Assembly: GCF_014898055.3 (NCBI RefSeq)
Contig: NW_023601104.1
Span: 83,187,106 to 83,251,105 of the forward strand
Length of the DNA stretch: 64,000 nucleotides
Source: Talpa occidentalis
Taxonomy: Eukaryota; Chordata; Mammalia; Eulipotyphla; Talpidae
Direction of reading: 5' to 3'
Below are positions 1-12,041 of this stretch, in pieces. The notes beneath the pieces were generated by a model. The model worked only from the letters and a program-made list of their open reading frames with translations, did not search any database and had not been told where the DNA came from. The position numbers and the translations under genes were made by a program. Position 1 is the stretch's first letter; every line of letters begins with the position of its first letter.

Positions 1-1272
1 CTGGTTATATATCAAGAATTGGAATTAAAGGGTCATGGAATATGAGATTATTTAGTTTTAGTGCATAGCATTAAATAGGTTCCCAAAGTGATTTCACTCT
101 CAATAATGATTGTGAGAGGTGCAATTTGTTTCATGTCTTTGCCAAAATTGAGCATTTACTGTCTTTCTCATTTTAAGTATCTGATGGTTGGTTACAAAAC
201 CACCTTTCTGGGCTTCCTCTGGTGGCGCAGCAGTTGAGGGTTGCGCTGTGAAGCTGCCTGCAGCCTCTGCAGTGCAGGTTTGATCCCTGGCCGCCTGCGA
301 GGGTCCCACATGGCACACAGACCTCTCCTGCTGTGCCCGCTTCTCCCCTTAGCAGTGTGCTTCGTCAGTCTGCCTGTTCTGTTCCCAGCTCTGGCTCTGG
401 TGAATTCTCTCACCCTCCCGCGCTTCTGACTGTACCCAGTGCTTGTATAAATAAATAAATAAATCTTAAAAAAAAAATGTTTAAAAAAAAAAAACACCTT
501 TCCATAGAGAAATGGAGAGTTGTTATGGTTAAGTACCTTCTTTTATTTTTGGTCATTTAGCTATCTTCCTTTGTTAAGTTTTTATTCAAGACCTGTGTCC
601 ATTTTTTCTTCCATATTGAGTTGTCTTCTTTCTCTTTGACATAAGAAGCTTGTGTTTTAGTATATAGATTGGCATTTGAGCTAATTGTATCTATAAAGGT
701 ATACATGGACACAGATACATATTCATAAATATACATCCATTTTCACTCTTTTAGAGTATATATAAATATACTATCATTTTCACTCTTTTAATAGTATCTT
801 TTACTTTTGATAAATATGAATTTTTAATGTTGAGCATTTCTTTTTAACATCTGGTAAAAATTGTCCACTTTATCTTTTTTGATTAATATTTTCTATGTTT
901 TGATCAAGAAATGTTTTGCCTATTCAATGGTCACAAGGTATTTTCTAAATTTTCCTCTAAAAATGTACTTAATATTTATGTTTATATTAGCAATCCATCT
1001 AGAATTGATTTTGCATATGGTATGAGATAGGTGTTCAGAAACATTTCTTTTGAGAGGATATTAATTGATTCAGTACCATATATGGCATAATTTAATGTAA
1101 TATACTAAAATGCAGACATTGTTGTATTCAGGGAAAGAAATGTTATATATCTGTTTCTGTACAATCTAGTTAATCCTACACTCCTATTGTCAATTTTTCT
1201 ATCTTTGTGCCAATAACACACTGCTTTATAATAACACTTTATAATAGTGTATAGGGAAAAGCAGTATTGCCA
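1..1272 (-). mobile_element. Old LINE-1 (ORF2 3' part), antisense, left segment
   Basis: Read on the minus strand this is degenerate L1 ORF2, the reverse transcriptase/endonuclease of LINE-1. The plus strand shows the familiar reversed landmarks: a 'gggtcatgg...aaagtgattt' stretch near 30-95, 'gacctgtgtccattttt' near 590, 'gaaatgttttgcctattc' near 908 and 'atctagaattgattttgcatatgg' split around 1000-1020. No long frame survives. A young SINE interrupts it at 209-490, and the same element resumes after the LTR block at about 2770. The 3' end of the L1 lies beyond the left edge of the window. Placement in the L1M group is by general divergence only. Confidence 0.75.
209..490 (+). mobile_element. 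tRNA-derived SINE copy 1, full length
   Basis: Full-length copy of the window's dominant SINE. Box A TGGCGCAGCAG lies at 223-233 and box B GGTTTGATCCC at 277-287, so the head is derived from a tRNA gene. The tail has AATAAA repeats followed by TCTT and A-runs. A target-site duplication of the form AAAAC(C)ACCTTTC flanks it at about 196-208 and 491-502, showing L1-mediated insertion into the older antisense L1. It belongs to the subtype whose body ends 'gtacccagtgcttgtataaa'. Non-coding; reading frames across it are incidental. Confidence 0.92.
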
Positions 1273-1462
1273 TCTACAGCCTCACATAGAACACTTGTTT
1301 GACCAGGTGTGTGGATTTCTTTCCATGATGATAAACTCTCCAACATCAATTGTGTGTCCTAAAATTCAACTCATTTCTGATACTATCCAGAGTTAGTGAA
1401 GATCCACACAGGTTAAGGGCTCAGTCCCAGAAGACTCTTCCACTTTAGATACCAATTGCTAG
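1273..1462 (-). mobile_element. Antisense LTR, left part of a split element
   Basis: This segment and 2140-2765 read as two halves of one old LTR in antisense. The phrases 'ctcatttctgatactatcc', 'ggttaagggctcagtcc' and, on the right side, 'agaaatgactcacaggaccc' and 'ttccaaaggatttaggagc' are in the order I remember for a mammalian LTR family whose name I cannot fix. The halves are separated by the ERV1-like remnant at 1463-2139. The boundary with the L1 at about 1273 is approximate. Confidence 0.5.
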
Positions 1463-1673
1463 TGTTAGGGGAAAAGGATGTCCTAAAGCTAATTCCATAC
1501 AGGCTTCCAGGAATAGAGGACTTTTGCTTTCCACAATGGACAAATACCTGGAGGGACTGGTTTTCTTTCACACTGTAACCTGGTAAAAATGTTCATCTGA
1601 CACTGCATCCCAACATCCATATATTCAATCTTCATCACCATGGAAATGGTGGCAAAAAGTGAAAGGGGGGAAT
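1463..1673 (+). mobile_element. ERV1-like provirus remnant: 5' LTR stub, internal scrap and polypurine tract
   Basis: The first 37 bases (1463-1499) are identical to the start of the intact LTR at 1674, beginning TGTTAGGGG. The similarity then stops after about 44 bases. The remaining 165 bases are unique and finish at about 1654-1673 with a purine run, AAAAAGTGAAAGGGGGGAAT, immediately before the second TGTTAGGGG. A purine tract touching the 5' edge of an LTR is where retroviruses prime plus-strand synthesis. I infer a provirus collapsed by one deletion from inside the 5' LTR to near the end of the internal region. No gag, pol or env reading frame remains. Confidence 0.6.
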
Positions 1674-2139
1674 TGTTAGGGGAAAAGGATGTCCTAAAGC
1701 TAATTCCATAGAGGCTTTGTGGACTCAACCCCACCCCAGGCCAAAGCCAAAGACACTGGGAACTCCAAATCCCATCCCCACCAAATGGAAGGTGGCTGGG
1801 ACCTGAGGGTGGGGTTAAGCAGCCAGGTTGATATAAAGGCAGACACGTGGGCTTTGGGGATTCCCCCATTTTGGCTCTCCGCCAGCTCGCAGCATCCAGC
1901 CAGCTCTGAGAGTGACTTTGGGTTTCCAGGTCGGCGGATCGGGTGGGACGCAATAAAAACTTTATTTCCCTATTTTCTCCCTGAGTTGTACATTTTCCTT
2001 ATTTCCTTTTCTCTTGTAAATAAACCTTTTATTAACCTTTTGTGTGTGCCTGTAGTGGAGTATTAATAAGTCCCTTTTAAGCGTGTGGGTGAGGACCCAC
2101 AGCCAGGAATCCGTTCAATATCGGGGCTGCTCTATAACA
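1674..2139 (+). mobile_element. ERV1-like 3' LTR, about 466 bp
   Basis: Begins TGTTAGGGG and ends CTATAACA, the TG...CA termini of an LTR. A TATA-like TATAAAGG sits near 1832-1839, polyadenylation signals AATAAA at 1952-1957 and 2019-2024, and a GT-rich stretch follows at 2040-2050. The whole unit 1463-2139 is bounded by CTAG (1459-1462) and TTAG (2140-2143). That looks like a 4-bp target duplication with one mismatch, as gammaretrovirus-type elements make. The 154-codon opening on the opposite strand is a shadow with no retroviral similarity. Confidence 0.75.
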
Positions 2140-2765
2140 TTAGTACTAGGTCCTACTTGGCTATAAATTGAATGTTCCCACAAGTCACTCCATGGGTTAA
2201 ATAACTTGCTAGAAATGACTCACAGGACCCAGGAAAACAGTTTACTTATTACTGCTCATTTATTACGAAGCCTATTTTAAAGGATACAAATGAACAGCCA
2301 GGGAAGAGACACAGAGGACGAAGTCTGAAAGGCTCCCACGCCTAGGAATTCTGTCCTTGTAGTTAGAGTGTGTGAGTCCCAGGTGTTTTTCAACCCAGAA
2401 GCTCCCAGAAACATGTAACTTGAGATTTTATGGAGGATTTTTGATATAAGCATCATCAATTAGTAAGTCACTTTCAAGGCCCTCATTCCTCTCCAGAGAA
2501 TTGGGAAGGGGGATGGCTGAAAGAATCACATTTTAATCCTGTTTGATCTGCTTGGCAACCTGTCAATATCCGAGAATTTACCAAGAGCTGCTTCATTGTA
2601 ACAAACAATGCTTTTTATCACCCAGGAATTCCAAAGGATTTAGGAGCCCTTGTAAGAAACAAGGATCAAAGACCAAACATTAGAATAAAAGATGGTTCTA
2701 GCTCTCACTCCTAATGCGCAGGAGAGAATGACTTTAGGGGTTCTGTGTCAGGAGCCAAAGTAAAA
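2140..2765 (-). mobile_element. Antisense LTR, right part of a split element
   Basis: Continuation of the LTR that starts at 1273. It contains 'agaaatgactcacaggaccc', a 'gaacagccagggaagagac' stretch, 'cccagaagctccc', 'tttatggaggatt', 'cttggcaacctgtc' and 'ttccaaaggatttaggagc', in an order I recognise from an old mammalian LTR read backwards. Family and exact ends are not resolved. It is older than the ERV1-like insertion that splits it and younger than the L1 on both sides. Confidence 0.5.
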
Positions 2766-4570
2766 GATCAAATATGAGAAAAAATAGAGACTATATATAA
2801 TATAGTTTACAAATAGCTTTTGAGATCTGTTAACATAGGTCTTTTAATTTTGTTCATTTTTAAGTTTGTCCCAACTATTCTTGGTTGCTTGTATTTGTGA
2901 AACTTAACACTCAGCTTTGTCAATTTCTAAACAATACCTTGTGAGAATTCCTTATTGAGAATATGTTTCCTTCACAGTTTAATTTAGAGAGAATTAGTAT
3001 CCATATTATATGGTGACTTAATTTCATGAAAATGGTACACCCTTCTATTTAGTGATTTCCTTTCATTCCTCTCAAAAATATTTTATAGATTTTTGTGTAG
3101 GGGTTTTTCAGAATGTGTGCTAAATTTATTGGTAGGAATCGAACATTTTTTATGGCAATTCATTAATTTCACTTTCAAGCTATCTGATGTTAATATACAG
3201 AATTGTAGTTGATTTTTTTATATTGAATTGTATCCAATACGCTTGCTAAATGCATTAATAAATTTGAGTAGTTTATAGATTCTTTGGGGTTGTCTGCATA
3301 ATCATGTCATCTACAACTACTGATAGTTATATCCCCAACATCAGATTCTGTATTTCTTTTTCTTGACTTAGTAAAAATGGAATAGAAGTGCTGATAATGG
3401 ATATTCATTTAGCTTTCCCAATTTCTGGGAAAATATGTCAATTTTTTAATGTAATAAAAAACATATGCCACATGGCTTTTTAAAATTTTTTTCAGATTAA
3501 GGAAATTATTTCTATTTTTAATTTTCTAAATGTTTTTAATAATAAATAGGTGTTAAATAATGTTAAATTTTTGCTTTCTGCACAACTATTAAAATTAGTC
3601 ATGTCTCCTCTCTACTCTGTGAATGTAATGAGTTTTATTATTTACTTCAAAATATTTTTAACATATAGCTACACTTTTGTATTTAAGACACTGAGAAAAG
3701 TTGTACAATAACATATATTTTTTGAAAGCTACTTGTCAATATTTAGTCTCCAAATGATGTTAGCCTTATAAAAAGAGTTTGTAATTATTGGAAAATTCCC
3801 TGCAAAAGCCATCTGGATCTGAGGCTTTCCTGTATATGATTTCAAAATCTTAACAAATACTCTAGTAATAAAATGTTGTATTTCTGTTTTCCTCCAGTCT
3901 TGTATTTGCAGTGAATTCTATTATTATATTTAAACTATGAATTTAGTAGCATAAAGTTGGTAATGCTTTATACCTACCATCCTTTGATACTGGAATTATT
4001 TACATATCTTCTTCATGTCTATTATTACTGTTTCTATATTTTCATGAATATTCTTACTAGCAGTTTCTCAATTTTAGTGGCATTTTCAAAAGAAATCCTT
4101 TAGCCTTGTTTTTATTTTTTATTGTAATATTGATATATTTTATTGATACCATCTGTTATCCTTGGTATTTGCTTTTTGTCTACATTTGTATCTAATTTTA
4201 CTTCTCAAATTTTGTGATGAATGCTTATCCCATTGCTTTTCAGATTTTGGGTTTTTTTCCTAATATAGAAAGTAAACTTATACACCTCTCTTGAAACTTT
4301 CTCTTAGCTGTAGTTCAGATTTGTGCACTTTATAGTTTCATTAACTTTCCATTTAAAATATGTTCCAACTTTCATTTATCAGTTCTTCTTAGACTTTGGA
4401 ATAATTAGACCTATCTTTCCTAATTTCTTTGTAATTTGGAATTTTCTAATTATTTTTCTTTAAATAAATTCTAGTTTTATCTTTTTGTGGACAGAGAACA
4501 TACTCTAATAATTTCATTATTTTGAATATATTGAAGCTATCTCTATGATTCCATCTCTATTCTACAGGAA
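2766..4570 (-). mobile_element. Old LINE-1 (ORF2), antisense, right segment
   Basis: Same L1 as at 1-1272, resuming in the expected order with more 5' ORF2 sequence. Reversed L1 phrases are visible: the 'ggggttgtctgcataatcatgtc' region near 3288, 'ctgataatggatattcattt' near 3392, 'ccatctggatctgaggctt' near 3809 and 'tttgtggacagagaacata' near 4484. Many stops and indels occur in every frame. The right boundary near 4570 is where I stop recognising L1, not a seen terminus. Confidence 0.7.
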
Positions 4571-7500
4571 GTCATTTACATATTTTTATCTTGGGAGCAA
4601 AAAAAAAAACCAAAAAAACCAACCTGTCATTTGTATTAGAAGGTAGGAGAAAGGGTAATAGAAGGATGAAGTCCTAACTGGCCTACTTATTCCTGATAGA
4701 GTTCTTTAATTAATTACAATCATAATTGCCCTGTGTCCCATGCCTGTCCTTAGTGTAATTAGCTCAGATTTCAATGCCTCAAGGGTTCCTTCAGTAAAGA
4801 TTGTTCTTACTTCTGGTGTTTTGGATTGTAAATTTCTCTATTTATATCAACCCATCTGCTTCAAATTTTCCAGATTTCATCAAGTATTCTGAACCACTGA
4901 TTTCTTGTTTTCCTATATTTACTGTTCTTATTTCATTTGTACCTTCTTATTATCCCAAAGGAAGTTCAGGGAAAAGAGGTATCAAACTGAGAGTCCAGTC
5001 TGCCATCTTGAACAAACTTATGAATAGAATTTAGCATTTATTTCTGTGAAAATAGGCTTACATAAAAAAACCTCAAGTTATAAAATTGGACATCTGTTAA
5101 GGAAATATTTTACAGTTGTAAAAGGTCATTAAGATCAGAGTGTTCCCTATACTTTTTAAAACCAAACACTGATTAGCTTAATTAAGAAAACCATGGGGAA
5201 TTAACGGTAGGGGTAGTTTTTCTGGAGAAATAAATAAACTGATGACTTGTCAGTACCAATATGACTCTCAGTATCACACAGCCAGCTCAGGAAAGTTAGG
5301 TCATGTAGCAGAACTTGTAAGAGTTGTTGTCAAAGGGACATTATGTGGTCAACAAATCGAAGCAACAGTTACAGCAGAGAGAAACTGAGTGACCCACCAG
5401 AAGCAACAAATGATGTTTTATGCTCAAAACTTCAATTTTCCTTTCCTCTGCTGGTTTCCTCTGGTCTCATCAAGTGATAGAAAAGTCAGCTTGTCAAAAG
5501 TTGGCATTCCGCCTCTGAATGTTTGTCATGGTATCTTGGCTTCTCAAGTGTGAAAAGGGAAGAGAATTCCTCAGGGAGATAAGTGGGTAGTTCAGTGCAT
5601 TATCTTTTTTGGGGTGGGGGGAGATTACAATAAATACTCTCAAGGACTGGAAATTGAAGATTTTGGTTAAAAAAAAAAGTGTACTCTATTGTCATAGGAT
5701 TCTTTTTGAAATTCTTGTCTCTCATATAACTGAATCTGTTTCTACTTGAGGCAATGAGTTGTCATGAGGAATACATGAATCTCTTCAACCTTAGCTATTT
5801 ATACCCATCTCTTAAATTTCCCATGTAAGCACCTCAATCTGCTAAAATTGCTGAGAAATTTACTTTTTTTCTTTTATATACAATTTGAGTAATGCTCATA
5901 TCTCATACAGAAAAACATAGATTATCTCCCTATAAATCATCTTTCTTGCATCTTCATATGAGCTACTATTGTAATCCTTTTTGAATAGTTTGAGGTACAA
6001 AATACATGCATTTCATAAGGATGATCTTTGACTAACCAGGTATATAACAGGAATAACCATTCCCAAGTCTCTCTGCTATAGGAGCTTGGGCATAATCACA
6101 ATTTAACCTTCAAATACAAGAGGCAGGATCTCCTCTCTCTCGCTCACTAGTGTGCTCAGGGGTCCATTTGTTGTATGATGTTATGGTTGCTTAAGGAAAT
6201 ACAAAGGAGCATTAGTGAGAGTAGCTGACATACAGAGCAAGTTCTCAAGGCACTGACCAGCTGTGGGATAGTAGACAGGTGCTGTGGGTAGTGGGTGGAG
6301 TTACTGCGAAGCCTGAACTGATAGGGACTTGAGCTATGTGTGACCTGCAAGTATCTTCATTGAACAAAACTCTTCAACAATACAACAATGTCTTTTCTTG
6401 GACACTGTGGCCTGGCTAGGGGAGGCCTGACAGTTATGTGTCGCTTCCTTCTCCCATATTTTCAGATTCTATCTCAGTCCAGCTCATAGTCCTTTGTTTC
6501 CTGATACAAAATGGTATTTTTGCTGCAATACACTCAAAAGTCAAACCAGTTAGCTACTAACCCATAAGTAACCTCATCATTCATTAAGAATAAACAAAAA
6601 GTGGTTAAAAACATTTAAAAAGGGTTCCCTCCCAAAGAGGGAAATGAAGACACAAGAACTCTTCAGTGGGTTCTAACTGATAAAGAGATTTATCCTGATC
6701 ACAGGAAGACAGTTTCTCATCCCAACCACCTAGATCTACATTTGACTCAGAAACATATAGAATGAACTCTAATAACAGTTAAGAAAATATAAAGCTTATA
6801 TTTTTATACCAATCAAGAATTAGCACTCATAGCAATCTATTACTATACACTAATAGGTATTGGAAATTTTGTTTCAAAAAATATCAAAGGCTAGTTCTCC
6901 AGTTACAGAGTCTACATTCTAGCCTTCTCTAGTCAAAAATGTTATCAGCATCTGACTTGCAATTCTGGGTTCCTATAATGTCACAGAATCAATGTTTAAT
7001 AAAGTCTTATAGATAGGTATAAAAAGAATGGAAATTTTAAGTAACAAAATTACTTTTTAACATTTCACACTAGCCAAAGAGTTTTCCTAAAAGCATTTAT
7101 TATCTCTTCCAGAATTCATAAGCACACATTATAATTTCATTGAATTCAGCATATTTAAAGAAATTGAAAAGATATAAATTTTCTATTTATACCCAAAATA
7201 CAATAATTAAAAAAAAAAAAACTTCAAAAACAAACTGGAGAAGTGATTTAATCTGTTTTTATTTAAAGTGAGCTAAAAGGAAAAAGAAATACCCAAATAC
7301 AATTGACTAATTGCTTTGCAATTTGGCTTTATTTCCTTGACATTAATGGAGAATTTCTAACACCTACACACCTAATAATCTAGGAAGCTCTGAGCTTTAC
7401 CTGAATGCATCTATTTAGTCAGACCAGAAAAAAAAAAAATATTTGCTGCTTAGAGAACAGAGAAGACTGAACAGACATAGAATGTGCTGGTCTGCTCTGA

Positions 7501-8689
7501 GCTGGTGTGTGCCCTCAGGCTCTTACAGGTTAAAAGGAAACAGGGACATTACAAAAATATATTTTTAATTTCATGGATTTGTTGCCAGAGCACATAAAAT
7601 AATCCTCTAAATAATACAAATGACCATACCAACAATTATTAGTCAGTTACAAAACAGCATATTTTGTCCCAGTTTATCTGCTAAGTACCTCATATGCAGA
7701 TCTCACTGAAGGGTCCTTACTCTAATGAAAAAAACAACAAAAAAATTAAAAATGATCTGAGAGGTAAATATTTCATTTCCATAGCTTGTACATGGAAGAT
7801 GCAGGATTCACTATCATCTACTTAAATCCAAAGCCTATGTGACTGTGTGTTCAACTGTTCACTTTCTATCTACCTTCTTGGTCATCAAGAAAAATTTTCT
7901 GGAAGAGATACAACCAGATAGAGTTTGGAAACAACAACAAAAATAAACAGGCAAGGAAAATGAGGAAACTAATTTAATCATGAAGAATTCTTTTAAATAC
8001 CAGAAGGGAGCACATGATATTTTTATGGACTCCAAAACAACATTTTGCCATGTGTTTATAAATTACATAAAAGGACAGACATAAAACTAAAAAGCTAGGC
8101 AGGGGCCAAATCAATAAAAGTTCCATTGTCCAATTAGAAGCTGGAGGTTTCTTTAGACCACACAAAATTATTAAAACTGAAGCAGAGAAAGATAAGACTG
8201 AAATTATACGTTTGATAGGAGTTGTATCAGATCAGGTGATAGAGTATCTAGCAGAGCCATTGCTAAGGTATCAGATCAAAAAATGGGCAAGTTGGTGACA
8301 AAAGGAAGACTTCACTTTGACAGAGGGAAAAAGTTCATTGGAGTCACCCATAGGTTGTCCATGTTAACTCTGAACACTGGCAAGTGTTAGAAGTGGGAAA
8401 TCTAGAATTCTCAGTGTAGGGAATTTAGAAATCTCAGTGTAAGAAGTTATGTTGGCACCTGGAATGGACCAGGAGGCTGTTGTGTGTGGAGATTATTTGG
8501 GATCTGGTCTAGCTGATGCCTGTCTCATTGCCTTAGACAATAAAGCAGGGTCTGGACATATTGGGACTGCTCCCTCTTACGTGCTCTTGGTTTTAGTTTG
8601 GTATGATTTTCCCACCCTCTTCATAGTTTTGGTAGCTTCATTTTCCTTCCCACACAACAACCCAACATTATTCTTATAATACTCTTTAT
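4571..8689. other. Unassigned non-coding DNA
   Basis: About 4.1 kb of AT-rich DNA in which I recognise no gene, SINE or clear L1. It contains short A-runs near 4600, 5670, 7210 and 7425. The segment 7380-7520 has balanced composition and few indel-like runs and could be conserved. Open frames here are at most 77 codons, with no recognisable product. Confidence 0.6.
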
Positions 8690-9000
8690 CACAGTCAACT
8701 CCTTTTCTATCTCTATGTCTTAACTCAAGCACCATGTTCTCAGATATAGTGTCTTCTCCACTTCCCCAACCAGATCAGAGTGCCCTTACACACACAGACC
8801 CTATTGCTTTCTTTGAAAACATTAATTATAAGTAATAATTATAGATTTAGGAGATTATTTGATTAATGCCTAAGTCTTCCATTATACTGTAGTTCTGTGA
8901 GGGAAAGGCAATACGAATGTTATTCTTGAATATATCTCACAAGTCTCCCATATTTTCCAGAAGATAGTATATACTCAATAGATATTTCTTCAATAAAATA
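8690..9000 (+). mobile_element. L2 3' end, sense
   Basis: Ancient LINE-2 3' region. The part at about 8890-8995 gives the L2 signature order: a 'gtagttctgtgagggaaaggca' analogue of the gene-end phrase, then 'atagtatatactcaatagatattt', matching the 'cacatagtaggtgctcaataaatatt' end of L2. Divergence is high. The left boundary is approximate. Confidence 0.55.
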
Positions 9001-9164
9001 ATGATCTTTCCATGGGTGCTGTTTCATTCAACACCTTGGATACAAGAAGTCTATCTTTAAACTCTGGCCTCAGTGATCTCCCTCATGATTATATATAATT
9101 TTTAAATTGAGGATTTACCTTAAATGTTGTAGCAGACATCTTCGTGGGGGTTTTCACATCCTGG

Positions 9165-9280
9165 CACTGCATTCACTCATTCATGCTACAAATAATAATT
9201 GAGCACAATGCCCTCTATAGAGTTAGGGGATACAAGAATAAAAAAAGACTTCTTTTTCCTCAAGGGTTCAGTTTTTGTGT
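9165..9280 (-). mobile_element. L2 3' end, antisense
   Basis: The run 'attcactcattcatgctac' followed by 'ataattgagcacaatgcc', 'agttaggggatacaagaata' and 'cctcaagggttc' follows the reversed L2 3' end order. It is short and old, and faces the L2 piece just upstream. The 93- and 87-codon openings over it are not genes. Confidence 0.5.
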
Positions 9281-10599
9281 GCACCCTCCAACCTCAGCTT
9301 TCCACATTTTTTTCCAACAAACTAATCTTACCATCAGAAATAAGTTGCCAGTATTCTACTCCCTGGTGTTTTCTACTAAAAATTGCCTGCAAAATGAGAC
9401 ACAGTCCTTTTGTTATTTTCATTAGAAAGCAAATTGCTTGTGATACCTTTGACAGGAATTAAATGGATGCTTAGAGTCAGCTCTATCTTATTACAGTGTT
9501 GAAAATTTTAGAAAGGAATGGAGTCTGTCACTCTGGGTTTCACTGTTGTTTACAAAAAATGGCATCACTGAACTCTTGGAGATACCACATGGAGACAACT
9601 AGGCTGAGTGCCTACTGACCGTTTTTACAAAGAACTTTACCCCATAGTGATGGTCCCTGCCATGTTATTATTTCAAGTGGGTGCAACAAAGTGGTTTCTT
9701 CTTGTTATTTCAAAGAAAACATGAATATATTAGAGGTTTGGTATTTAAACACCTTTCCTCTTTCTTTAATCGAAATTACTAAAAAAGAGTGAGAGTTTGT
9801 GGTTTGGGTTGAAAATAAAATACTGCAGTTGAAAATTGATTTTGCACTTCCTCAATGTGTCATGTTGATGCTAACCTTTTCAAAAAGAAATGCTTTGAGA
9901 AACTTCAATTATAAAAACAGTGCACTCTGAGCTAAAGTCAGGAATTTGGAGGGAGGGTAAGTGAAATGGTTTCTGTATCTTATTCACCACATTGGCTGAG
10001 AGTAATGAATCACATTGAAGTTCTGCCTTTGTTTAAAATTATTATAACATGGCATGGCTGCATTTATGATTACTCACAGATGAAATGTCTCTTTTTGTCT
10101 GATTCTTTATGGTTTTTGGAGAAAGAATTCAAGTAAGCTTGACCCAGTAACCAAATACTAGTAAACTGACATTATTTTTACAATACTGTACTCTTACCCT
10201 GTACAAAGATGAACCAATAGGGCTAGAAGTCTTAGCCTTCACAACCTCAAGACAGCAAAGTCTGCTCAGAGGAATTTATTTTGGTCACATTTTGCCGCAG
10301 TGTTATTATATCATGAGTTGTTCATGCTGGATTCAGTTGACTTTGTACTAAGAATGACTCCAAGATTCTAAATCTCCACTTTTCTTCACCTTATGCTGCC
10401 AGATTGGTGAAGGCTTCCCTGAGCAAGAGTGACATGCCTCAAATTCCATGGGGTATGTCCCTTGGGGATAAAGGTTCTTGTTCTTGAGACCTTCCTACAC
10501 CTGTCCTATGTGCTTGACTATTCTTCTAGCAAACACCTCTTCTGGCTCAGCTCTGTGGCACTTTAGAATTTTCCCATAAGACTTTCACCTTACCATCAT
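9281..10599. other. Unassigned non-coding DNA
   Basis: About 1.3 kb with no recognisable repeat or exon. Composition is ordinary for the window. I see no promoter-like GC enrichment. Confidence 0.55.
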
Positions 10600-10715
10600 C
10601 ATACAGACTTCTCTAAAATCCAAATTAGGTTAGGTCATTACCTTGTATAAAGCCCTCAATGGTTTTCTGTTTGTCATAAAAAAAGAACAAATTCCTTCAC
10701 CTGTCCTGCAAACAT
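10600..10715 (+). mobile_element. L2 fragment, sense
   Basis: The series 'ctctaaaatccaaatt', 'ggtcattacc', 'aaagccctcaatggttttct' and 'aacaaattccttcacctg' parallels the L2 stretch that reads 'ctgcttaaaaccctccaatggcttcccat...tccaaactcctt'. Moderate divergence; ends approximate. Confidence 0.45.
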
Positions 10716-10846
10716 AATAAGAGGGGAAGCTGGCATAGAGTGGTCATTGATATGCCAAATGCATATTGGGACTAATGAAAATGATCTTCCATAGATTATT
10801 CTGTGTGGTATTTTATACTTTAGGTTCTTTTGCTTCAAGAGCTCTT

Positions 10847-10851
10847 TATAA

Positions 10852-10914
<63 letters not shown>
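10847..10914. repeat. (TA)n microsatellite
   Basis: Nearly pure TA dinucleotide tract of about 68 bases with one phase slip (a TATT interruption near 10873-10876). Likely to be length-polymorphic and able to extrude as a cruciform. Confidence 0.95.
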
Positions 10915-10916
<2 letters not shown>

Positions 10917-11499
10917 GTACCTGACATATAGAAATTAAAATACTTTGGAAGAATCAGTGTGCCCAAAACCTGGGAGTGAATTCTCTTTTTTATTGATTTT
11001 TTTAAGGAAGACCATCATAGATATGCAAATTAATTTAATTTTACCTTGTCATTTAAAGAAGAAAGGAAACCAATTTTCTTTACCCAAATATAGGTAATTC
11101 TCATTATGTACTTGACCGTTTTTTGCCCCAGATTATCTTCTGACTCCAAGATTTAAACTTTAGTATATGATTTGCTCCTGTATCTGTCTTGGCACTAAAT
11201 GTTATAGCAAACTCACTTGGATGTACAACCAAAATTAAATTCATCTTCCCACTAATTTGTTCTTTAGAAAGTATATTAGTCATTTCCAGGTGCTTGGGGG
11301 AGGAGGAAGTGAGTATGTGATTTCATTTGGGGTGACAAATATATTCTGCAATTAGACAGAGATAATGGCTATGCAACTTGGCACATAGGCTAAAATCCAC
11401 CATAATGTGCTACTTAAAAGTAAAAATTCTGTTTTATTAATTATATTCCAACTATTCAAAATCCCAACTGAAGGTCATTCTGTCCTATATTTCTCAATC
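10915..11499. other. Unassigned non-coding DNA
   Basis: About 585 bases without a gene or a repeat I can name. Confidence 0.5.
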
Positions 11500-11872
11500 A
11501 TACCCACCCAATACTCCTAAGAGTATCAAGGTCATCAAAAATAAGGAAAGAAAGAGTAAGTGTCACATACAGCCAAGAGCAGACTAAAGAGATAAGAGGC
11601 TAAATGTAATGTGTATCCTGGATAACATCCAGGAGCAGAAAAAAGCATAGATCAAAACTAAGTAAACCTGATTAAAGCATGGACTCCATTTCATAATAAT
11701 GAATCAATATTGATTCATTAATTGTGACAAATATACCACAGTTATAGAAAACATTAGTAAGAGGGAAAATGATATGGGACTATGGGAACCCTCTGTTCTA
11801 TCTTCTCACATCTTCTATAAAATGAAATGTTCTAAAACCAAAAGTTTATTAAAAGAAACTCAATTAAGAAGC
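11500..11872 (+). mobile_element. L1ME-type LINE-1 3' end, sense
   Basis: The order 'aaggtcatcaaaaataagg', 'aagtgtcacatacagcc', 'atgtgtatcctggataacat', 'aattgtgacaaatatacca', 'gggaaccctctgttcta' and 'aaaatgaaatgttctaaaac' ending 'aaagtttattaaaa' is that of an old L1ME-like 3' untranslated region. It ends in its own degraded A-rich tail. No coding part remains. Confidence 0.65.
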
Positions 11873-12041
11873 CCTGATATTAGCTCCATTAAGTTAATTA
11901 TAAATATAAGTAAATAGATACAATAAAAGTTTAAATAATGTGCCTAATTTCAGAGCTAGTGCTGATATCTGAGCCCAGGCAGACTGCTTCAGAGTCTTTG
12001 CTCTTGCCCATTGTGAAGAAGACATTTGGACCTACCTCTTA

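Noticed and set aside
209..490. Possible tRNA gene from perfect box A/box B spacing in SINE heads
   Set aside because: The head does not close into a tRNA cloverleaf, continues into the SINE body and recurs some 23 times with A-tails; these are SINEs.
1489..1953. 154-codon minus-strand opening, the longest in the window
   Set aside because: It lies antisense across the ERV1-like LTR, its start falls in the duplicated LTR edge, and the residues show no domain or retroviral similarity.
10847..10914. CRISPR-like or origin-like repeat
   Set aside because: Plain TA dinucleotide microsatellite; no spacers, and the window is mammalian.
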